Positions 56,790 through 64,000 of a stretch of 64,000 bases of DNA are shown here, piece after piece. The DNA is from Gnetum montanum (lineage: Eukaryota > Streptophyta > Gnetopsida > Gnetales > Gnetaceae): NCBI GenBank assembly GCA_015680685.1, contig MNCI01007783.1, positions 23,112-87,111 of the forward strand. The letters are read 5' to 3'. The translations under genes were made by a program, and so were the position numbers. The notes under the pieces were generated by a model that saw nothing but the letters and a program-made list of their open reading frames with translations, was not told where the DNA came from and searched no databases. Positions within the stretch are counted from its first letter, which is position 1; each line of letters opens with the position of its first letter.

Positions 56790-59580
56790 TGAGGACAATA
56801 AGGAGAACCCTCTTAGGGTGCATCCAAATGACCAAGGAGAGGTAGAGGCCAAGCACCTCCCGAAGAACATGTAGAGAAAGAGGCATAATCATTCAACATT
56901 CATCAAGAACCTCCTATCACTATGCAATATAGGCATGCCAAAGGTGGAGAAGGTAGGACACCTGAATAGGGACAACATCTCACATTTTTTCTGGAATGTG
57001 TTCATGCAATTCAGGAAAGGTCCACATCAGTAGTAGTGATTGTGGAACTCAATTTTGGACATTTTACTAAATTTTCCCCTAAAGCTATCAGAGATCAACT
57101 TAAAGGGTCTCCACTATGGCATGTCCTCTCAAGGAGTGGTGATTGGCACTTAGGGGAGACGTACCAATTTTGGCATAAGGAAGAAGACACCACCACTGAT
57201 ATTGGTGGGATTTCTATTGATTTCTCTACCAAGGCCATTTTAGAAGTTTTGAACCTTCCAAACACAGGGCCCAAGTTTTCTCACCTATCCACTTGCTCTA
57301 ATGTTGATGCACGAAAGATATTGTCAAAAAGGACATACAACAAGGAATATAAAACATATGCAGAGCTCACACTTGAAGAGAGGATCTATTTTAAAATTGA
57401 CACATCACATTTTCCCAATAAAAGGGCAAAAAAGAAATTTCACCTATGCAGCTAAAGGAAGTGCCATCTTGATGGGCAAGGTTGAGGCTAACCTACGCCA
57501 TCTATATCTCATAGAAATTTTAAGGTGGTTTGAAGAACGTAAGATAGGGAACATTGCATTACCTTTTTCCTACCTAATTAGGATGCTATGCTGACATGCT
57601 AGGATTCTAGGGGTACCCCAATGACATCCCTAAAAAGGCTCAAAATGCCTCATTTGCCAAATTGCTAAAGCTAGCAACACCAAGGAAGGATACTGGTAAG
57701 AAACTGGATACTGAGAAAGAACAAATAGTTGGGCCCACTAAACCTCAAATAGCTAGGCCCAACCAACTTTCAAACAAAAGGCCTAGTCAACAATAGGAAG
57801 CAAAGCCTAGCACAGAACCCACAGGTCAACAAGACCAATCACCACCACCACTGTAGGACTATTAACTGTTGATGACCATCTTAAGGCCATCATTGAATTA
57901 ATCAATTGGGAAATCCATGATGAGGTAAATATATTCAAGATCATTGATGATTCCATATAGCCCATAGTCTTAATTAGTCATGCACAGGGCAAGGTTTCCG
58001 TCCAAATAGGAGGAGGGGAATCACACTAGTCACAATAGATCTCTGAAAATGCTACATCCTTTCAAGTGGAGTTAGAAATTGTTGAAGGTGCCACAATAGT
58101 GGTTATGCAATACCAAGATGTAGTAGGAGTAGTAGAAGTGGTTATAAACCACATCAAAGAATCGTTCAATGTCCCTATTGTGCCATTGGTAGATTTTATT
58201 GGAGCATGCAATGCTCAAACTTTGGCTAGTCCCTTAATGACTCCTGTAGATCATGAGGATGTTTTGGATCAATTGTTGCAGATAGGAAAAGTGATGACAC
58301 CCTTGTTTAATATCCCTCAAGATGTCACAACAACATTGTTAGACCTCATCTCTAGAAAAGGAAATCTAGTCATGGTAGAGGTTAGGGCTGAACATGTAGA
58401 GGAGGAGTTGAAAAGACTCCAAGAGAAGTTCATCACCTTGTAAGCTATATAGTAGGATCTATCCTCATCCATGCAAATCAACTAGAGTCCTATCAAATGG
58501 AGTAGTTGAATAAATTGCTAGAAGAGAATAAAATAGTGGTAGGAAAAAAATGAAGGCTAATTGGGATGCTTCAAAGGCACAAGCTCAAATATATGCACAT
58601 CCCAAAGCACTCAAGGCCTTACAAGAAGAAATTAAATACCTCGTTGCCGAAAATCTTCATTGTTCATAGTAGAAAAACAAAAGAACGTTCTCAAGAAAAA
58701 ATTTGAGCAAATGTGAGAAAAATTAATAAGGATCAACTAGGATATGAATCGCTTGACTAGAGAAAATAGAACCCTCTCAATGGAGGAGGTACGTGTGATC
58801 TGTCAGAAGATGATGATTGAAATAAGCACATGGTAGAATAAGATCATGCGACATGAGAAGCTAAAGGAGCATTTTAGAGATTAAGTGGGGATGTACAAGT
58901 AGATTATTGAGAAAGAAATCTAGATGGCCAAAGCCCATATTAACACTTTTAGTGCTCAAAATGCTAATTGGTGGGCCATATTGGATACATAAGCCTTCAC
59001 CCACCAAGTAGAACTAAAAAGCTGGGACCAACAGATACAAGATCTTATTGAGTACATGGAATTGGGAAACCTGGGGTATGCCAACTTAGCCATGTTGATA
59101 GAAGAATTCCCAAGGATAAAATTGGAGAGGTAGGTAGTAGCCACCTATGCTAAATATGAAACAAAATTTTCTCAACACAAGAAGATACTACAGAAATTAG
59201 AAGTAGCAAATTCCAAATTAGAGATGGTCAAGGCCAACTACAAGGGTAGAAATATGTTGTGATGGATTTGGCTTGATGGCTCATGGATTACCAAAAATGA
59301 AAAGACAAAGCTAGAGCCTATGAAGAAGAACGATAGTTGTTTGTGACTTGGTATGTCAAGGCCAATTAGATGTTCCTGCAACTGTCGTGCCCATGGGAGG
59401 TGCCAACTCCATTAAATATTGGAACATCAACATGGGTATCACATGAGCCATAGATCAAATAAGAAAAGCTTTAGATGCTCCTGCAGAGACATCCATTTCC
59501 AAAACCTAGAGCACAAGATAAGGGGAAGAGGCCCATGGAGGAGCCACCACTACTAGGAATGACATGAGTTCTAGCAATTT
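56790..59580 (+). pseudogene. Extra ORF (element VII), product unknown
   Basis: Homologous to the env-position ORF of element IV. The open piece up to 57,455 has ELNFGHFTKFSP, DQLKGSPLWHVLS, WHLGETYQFWHK and IDFSTKAILEVLNLP. The piece 58,066-58,443 has DQLLQIGKVMTPLFNIPQ and ends in a Glu/Lys-rich heptad pattern (EVRAEHVEEELKRLQEKF). Coiled-coil-like fragments continue to about 59,250. The N-terminal pattern loosely recalls plant transposon-protein domains with an 'FS...I..LLGLP' motif; this is inference. No signal peptide, transmembrane segment or known catalytic motif is visible. The start is not determined, and stops break the frame at many points. Confidence 0.6.
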
Positions 59581-59744
59581 TGTATTTTGTATCATGTATC
59601 TATGTCCAAATTTTGTTTTGTTTAATTTCATACTACAACATGAATTAATTGATAGTTAGTAAATAATCTGATACCTAACCATTGTGTAATCAAGGGACAT
59701 GTTCTCATTTTGATTAGTTGACTTGAGGACGAGTTATTATTTAG

Positions 59745-59755
59745 TCATGGTGGTA
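59745..59755 (+). other. Polypurine tract of element VII (degenerate)
   Basis: TCATGGTGGTA directly before the 3' LTR; element II has CATGGGGGTA. The preceding GAGGACGAGTT block is also shared. Confidence 0.65.
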
Positions 59756-60622
59756 TGATGAATCATGGATTGCCAATCCCTGATATTGGATCCTCGATAT
59801 CAAGTATGCACTATTGTAGCCTAGATAATAATATCAAATACATAATATAATGATTCCTATGTGGGCCTATAAATATAGAATTCATGCACATAGGAAAGGA
59901 ATGAGTTGGTAAGTCTTAGGGTAGAGTCATTTTATTAGTTTTTAGTTAGTCTTCAGTTCTTTCCCTAGTGCATGCCTGCAGTGTGTTGTTTGCAATTGTA
60001 TGAAACCTTTGTTCGAGTGTGACATACTTGGACATGCACACAACCAGCAATAAAGATCAAGATTACTCCATCATTGAAGGATTCAGTTAGCCTTTAATTA
60101 TTTAATTTTTTATTATTATTTATTTTTTTCTTAGTTAATATTTATTTTATCATCATTTACTATTTTTGTTGTTAAATGCAGAATGAGTACATCTTAATCA
60201 TGAACATTTAAGTATAACTACTTGGTAACCTAGTAACATATCTAGTAGTGCTTCAAGTAATGTATGCTTGGTAATCCTAGAAGTGGTACATGAAGTCCAA
60301 GATGCATATAGATGATTAAGGATGGATGCTCATCGCACTTAGGCTAGTTTAGCTTTTTTTTCCTATTACTTATTAGCTTAAATCAAGATTATTTTTCATT
60401 GTCTTCAGGAGTAGCTTAGTGTTAGGAATCACATCATACACCTCACAATGAAATAGATCATACATGACAAAGCAATTACTAGTCCAGGTGGGAAGATAGT
60501 GAACTCTAAATAATGTGTAACTATCTAGGTGCCACAACTAGTCCATCTATAGAGTTCGATCGAATCATGAATACATTCTCATATTCATATGGTTGAGCAT
60601 AGGGGTACCTCATTACTCATCA
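59756..60622 (+). repeat. 3' LTR of element VII
   Basis: 867 bp, TGATGAATC to CTCATCA, followed by target duplication ATTAT. The two LTRs are collinear, with scattered mainly transition differences. Confidence 0.92.
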
Positions 60623-60627
60623 ATTAT

Positions 60628-61270
60628 TAATCCATCAATGTATAAAAGTCCACAATGAAGATATTTTATATCTGTTTTGTTCAATTTTTTTAATTATGTT
60701 TAGGTTAGTAATTATTGCATTACATCTTTGGGTCCAAAAAAGCTACAAATCCTTTTACCCTTGCTTCTTTTACTTTTCTCCATTCTAGAGATCTTTTACA
60801 AGTTTCCTTTTGGTAAGATCTTCATTAATGAAAATCTTATAACCTTTAAGTGGCTATGATGTTCCTAGACTTCTATCATATGTATTATGATATTTGACAA
60901 CAATGTGCTTAGGTTTACCATAGTTAGGCCTAAAATGAATTGTATCTTTTATTTTAGGTGCTACAATATGCATAATTTTATTACTCACTAACATCACTCC
61001 TTAGACTAGGTTTTTATTTTTTTTCTTTTTATCTCAACTTAATAGAAATTACAATAATTTTTATTTCTTTTTTTATTTAAAAAGAAGTCCACATTTCACG
61101 AAATCTAGGTTAGCCTTTTCACTAATTTTCTCAAGGTGCTCTATTGGATCTACTTCAATAATATCTTTTTTGCTTTCTAAGTAATAAGTTTGGCTTCTAA
61201 CACTTTGATCTTCTAATACATATCTCCAAAAGCTAGTGACCGATTAAATCAGATTGGTTCACAAGTGTCA
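60628..61270 (-). mobile_element. LINE, 5' segment with ORF1-like C-terminal domain
   Basis: Continues the LINE beyond element VII. Minus-strand frames near 60,945-60,750 give PKHIVVKYHNTYDRS, LKGYKIFINEDLTK and KGKRICSFFGPKDV, the pattern of the C-terminal domain of LINE ORF1-type proteins (KIFISEDLT...). Upstream (61,230-61,080) a charged segment LESKKDIIEVDPIEHLEKI may belong to the preceding coiled coil. Frames are broken. Assignment rests on motif memory and on the collinearity of the pieces. Confidence 0.5.
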
Positions 61271-61639
61271 TGATAAGTCCCCTATCCCATCATAGGTGGC
61301 AAATGTTTAATTTTTGCTATCATCTTACTCTACAGTGTAGCCTTCATTAATTTTCTTTCCTATTCTTATTTCCAAACATGAATCATTTGACACTTTTTAT
61401 ATTAAAATCATGAAAATATCATTCCTGCTATGCATAAAAAAATCCATCGCTATTACATTTCTTATATTGCACAATGCATAGAAGGCTTGAACTTTATTGT
61501 GCCTAATGAAAGCTATGAAAGGCAAAGCCTTCAAAGTTGCACCTCTTATAAGTATGAGGCATCAGTTTTTAAGAAAAGCATTACTATTCTCTACCTCTAA
61601 AGCAGCAACATTCCTTTGAGTATCAATTTTTTCCACATC

Positions 61640-62090
61640 TAAATCTCTCCTTTCAAAAACCATATGAATGAAATGGTCCTAAATGTTAATGTGTTTTATT
61701 TTTAATGAAACATTGCTTTGCTAGATAAATTATACTTTGATTATCTTACTTTATCATAAATTGTTCAAACAATCTTTTCAACCAAATCATCTCTTTAGCT
61801 ACTTATGTCAATGCCACATATTCAGCTTTTTTGATGGATAAAGTAACAATATCCTATAATGTAGATACCCAACAAATAGCACCACTACCAATTGTGAAAA
61901 CATACTTGGTAGTGGACTTTCTACTGTTAGGACAACTAGCAAAATCAACATCCACAAAACCAACAATATCCAAAAAAGAACCTCCAAAGTATAAATATTT
62001 TTTTGTGTTCCTTTCAAATATCAAAGTATCTATTTTATTACTTGCCAATGTTCCCAATGTTCCCATCCAGAATTTTTGATGTAACAAGAA
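61640..62090 (-). pseudogene. Copia RNase H remnant
   Basis: FVDVDFASCPNSRKSTTKYVF and GSGAICWVS (61,980-61,860) are standard copia RNase H blocks; an 82-codon frame overlaps on the other strand by chance. It continues with WLKRLFEQF and a KHIDIRYHFI-like HINI-DHFIH motif near 61,680-61,650, with stops. Confidence 0.78.
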
Positions 62091-63524
62091 ACAGCTCCCA
62101 CTGCATAAGAAATATTTGATTTAGTACAAACCATTGCATACATCAAGCTACTAGCAACTTATAAATAAGAAACATTCATCATTTTGTTTTTATCTGATTC
62201 ATTCTTTGGACAATCATTTTTAGATAATTTAAAATGTGTTGCTAATGGTGTAGAAACTAACTTACAATGAACCATATTAAAATGTTCCAACATTCTTGAA
62301 ATATATTCACATTGACTTAACCAAAGCATGCCTCGCTTTTGTCTCTTTGAATATACATACCCAAAATCTTCTTAGCTAAACCAAGATCTTTAGTAGCAAA
62401 ATATTTATCTTATTCTTCAAGCACTAAATTTCAATATGTTCATTGCTAGCAATCAACATATCATCAACATAAAGTAAAAGAATATGAAAATAACCTTGTA
62501 TAGAGCCTTTAAAATATATCCAATGATCATATGAAAATATTATATAATTCTCATTATGCATAAAATTATCAAATTTATTATACCACTACCTTGATGCCTG
62601 CTTCAAACCATACTAGCCCCTTTTCAATTCGCAAACTAGATTAGGATTAGATACATCTACAAAATCTTTAGGTTGAAAAATATAAATTTCTTCTTCTAAA
62701 TCACAATGTAGAAAAATTATTTTGATATCAATCTATTCTAATTCAAAATTTAAATTTGCAACCAAAGAAAGAAAAACTTGAATAGAACTATGTTTCACAA
62801 CAGGGGCAAAAATCTCATTAAAATCAATACTAGGCTTCTATCCATAATCTTTGACCACACATTTTGCCTTGTATTGCATGGAACCATCTACCTCCCACTT
62901 AATTATGTAGACCCATATATTTTTTAAAACCTTATTTTCTTGTGGAAATTTTACCAACTCTTAAGGATTGCTAAAATGCAAAGCTTTGATCTCCTCAACC
63001 ATAGCCTCTTGTCATTTATTAGAATCAGGACCATGTACAACTTCCTAAAAATATTTAGGTTTACATCCATTAGTAAATAAAGCATAATACAAATAAGGTG
63101 AATACCTTTGTGTTGGTTTATGGGGCCATGAAGATTTCCTAATTTTTTATATAAGAGTTACTAGAGGACCATCAACATTTTCATCAGATGCATTAACATT
63201 AGTTGTTATTATCTTTATATCATCATTAGTGTCAACATTAATAACATCATTTTGCATGGATGAATTTCATGATTAAGTTGATTTGAAGATACAAAAAACA
63301 AGAACATTAACATCCACAATCAATTTTTTTTTATTTTTATTTTCCTTCTTTCTTATGAGCAATTATCTCACTTTCATTAAATAAAACATCCCTACTTCTA
63401 ATATTTCATTTTATATAAGGATCTCATAATCAATAACCTCTATCATATTCATTATAACCCAGAAAAATACACCTTTGGGACAATGCTACTACCATCATAG
63501 CATTTCCATTTGGTCAAATCCAAC
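62020..63524. other. AT-rich decayed copia background
   Basis: The stretches between the recognised copia blocks here, including 63,060-63,300, hold no other gene on either strand. The 63,330-63,410 part still encodes the integrase/RT connection of the same element. Confidence 0.4.
62300..63060 (-). pseudogene. Copia reverse transcriptase remnant
   Basis: Contains the copia RT blocks FAPVVKHSS, IFLHCDLEEEIYIFQPKDF, CELKRG-YGLKQASR-WYNKFD and HILLLYVDDMLIASN. The YVDD active site is intact (62,460-62,471), but stop codons fall inside the block (for example in the LYGLKQ position, 62,600-62,640). It is more diverged from element III than the two LTRs of III are from each other, so it is another family. 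Confidence 0.8.
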
Positions 63525-64000
63525 CCTTCTCCTATCATTTTTAGTTCCCATGTATCAACAACATAGCAGAGTACAAAGGTTTGATTGAGGGAATGATGGT
63601 AGCTCATGACTAAGGAATTAAATGCTTAGTGATTAAAGGTGATTCCCAACTTGTGGTTAACCAAGTAGTAGAATTCTATGCATGTAAAGCCAAACACTTA
63701 CAACGATATTGTGACCTAGGAAAGAAATTGTTACAATAATCTATCAACGTTGATATCTAGCATGTACCTTGAAACGAGAACACCATAGTTGACAAAATCA
63801 TAATATTAGCTCTCAGTGTGATGCCAGATGTTTTTAATAAGTTTTCCACCTTAAGCATGAACTGTACTATTTCCATCATGTAGAACACCAAAGATACCTT
63901 TGTAGCCATCGTCCATACTACTCCTACCAGGGAGTGGTGTAATGATATCAAATTTTACCATATGCATGGTGAGTCTTTGCAAGGCCTAATTGCTATCCAA
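63525..64000 (+). pseudogene. Tat-type RNase H and connection remnant, runs off the window
   Basis: Plus-strand frame with CINNIAEYKGLIEGMMVAHD (63,533-63,598 approx.), CLVIKGDSQLVVNQVVEFY, KHLQRYCDLGKKLLQ and a HVP-NENTIVDKI block. These match the plant-type second RNase H of Tat-lineage gypsy elements (NNxAEYEALI, GDSQLVVNQ, HVPREENxxADxLA). Stops interrupt it at about 63,610 and 63,740. The following integrase would lie to the right, outside the window. It abuts the copia remnant at about 63,500; no LTR end or target duplication was seen. Confidence 0.65.

Larger units (their letters stand above)
52919..60622 (+). mobile_element. Element VII: non-autonomous gag-plus-ORF gypsy element
   Basis: LTRs 52,919-53,784 and 59,756-60,622 with perfect duplication ATTAT (52,914-52,918 and 60,623-60,627). 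The left terminus reads TAATGA where the right reads TGATGA. Inside: degenerate tRNA-Asp PBS, a gag region, a 1.2-kb spacer and the extra ORF also found in element IV. No protease, RT, RNase H or integrase motif was found, so it would depend on a relative for replication. Inserted in the LINE. Confidence 0.88.
61600..63500 (-). mobile_element. Second copia remnant: RT and RNase H
   Basis: Minus-strand copia pol in the order CIFLGYNEYDRGY (about 63,470), SRDVLFNESEI (about 63,380), GPDSNK and EAMVEEIKALH (about 63,030-62,975), FAPVVKHSSIQVFLSLVANLN (about 62,810; shown in part), QPKDFV, YGLKQAS, catalytic YVDDM (62,457-62,471), then RNase H with VGFVDVDFASCPNSRKSTT (about 61,970) and VFTIGSGAICW, ending near 61,650 with DHFIHMVFERRDLDVEKI. 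No LTR could be recognised on either side. The right end stops near 63,500, where unrelated plus-strand gypsy sequence begins. Confidence 0.82.

Overview
This is nuclear DNA of a seed plant with a large, transposon-filled genome. The evidence is AT-rich non-coding DNA, plant Ty3/gypsy, Ty1/copia and LINE remnants, and one plant-type small secreted-peptide gene. A conifer or other gymnosperm is a reasonable guess but is not proven. No bacterial or organellar genes, tRNA, rRNA or CRISPR arrays were seen. Two sequence gaps are present: 241 N at 27,428-27,668 and one N at 28,397.

Layout. 1-3,900: 3' part of a plus-strand Athila-like gypsy element (I) that keeps gag but has no pol. 4,350-14,605: complete, decayed minus-strand Athila-like element (II) with both LTRs, PBS, polypurine tract, gag-PR-RT-RH-INT and a perfect 5-bp target duplication. 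14,611-22,800: the only host-like stretch. It holds a 94-codon secreted-peptide precursor gene (16,399-16,683) with a SPGxGH core like CEP/PIP signalling peptides, a broken paralogue near 19.1 kb and a minisatellite near 20 kb.

22,800 to about 61,300 is one old minus-strand LINE split by later insertions. A plus-strand copia element (III, 24,906-52,536) sits in its endonuclease region. A minus-strand Athila-like element (IV, 27,316-49,721) sits in that copia between integrase and reverse transcriptase. A pol-deleted Athila-like element (V, 28,355-35,644) and a tandemly duplicated solo LTR (VI, 39,813-41,700) sit in element IV. Further along the same LINE a plus-strand gag-plus-extra-ORF element (VII, 52,919-60,622) is inserted. 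Matching 5-bp duplications are visible for II, III, IV, VI and VII, and a 4/5 match for V. This gives the order of events: LINE, then III, then IV, then V and VI; VII went into the LINE independently.

61.3-63.5 kb carries a minus-strand copia RT/RNase H remnant, and 63.5-64.0 kb a plus-strand Tat-type RNase H remnant. No transposon here has an intact coding set. Elements I, V and VII have gag but no RT or integrase, so any past movement would have needed proteins from relatives such as II or IV. IV and VII share an extra ORF in the env position that II lacks. The peptide gene is the one locus likely to be a working host gene.
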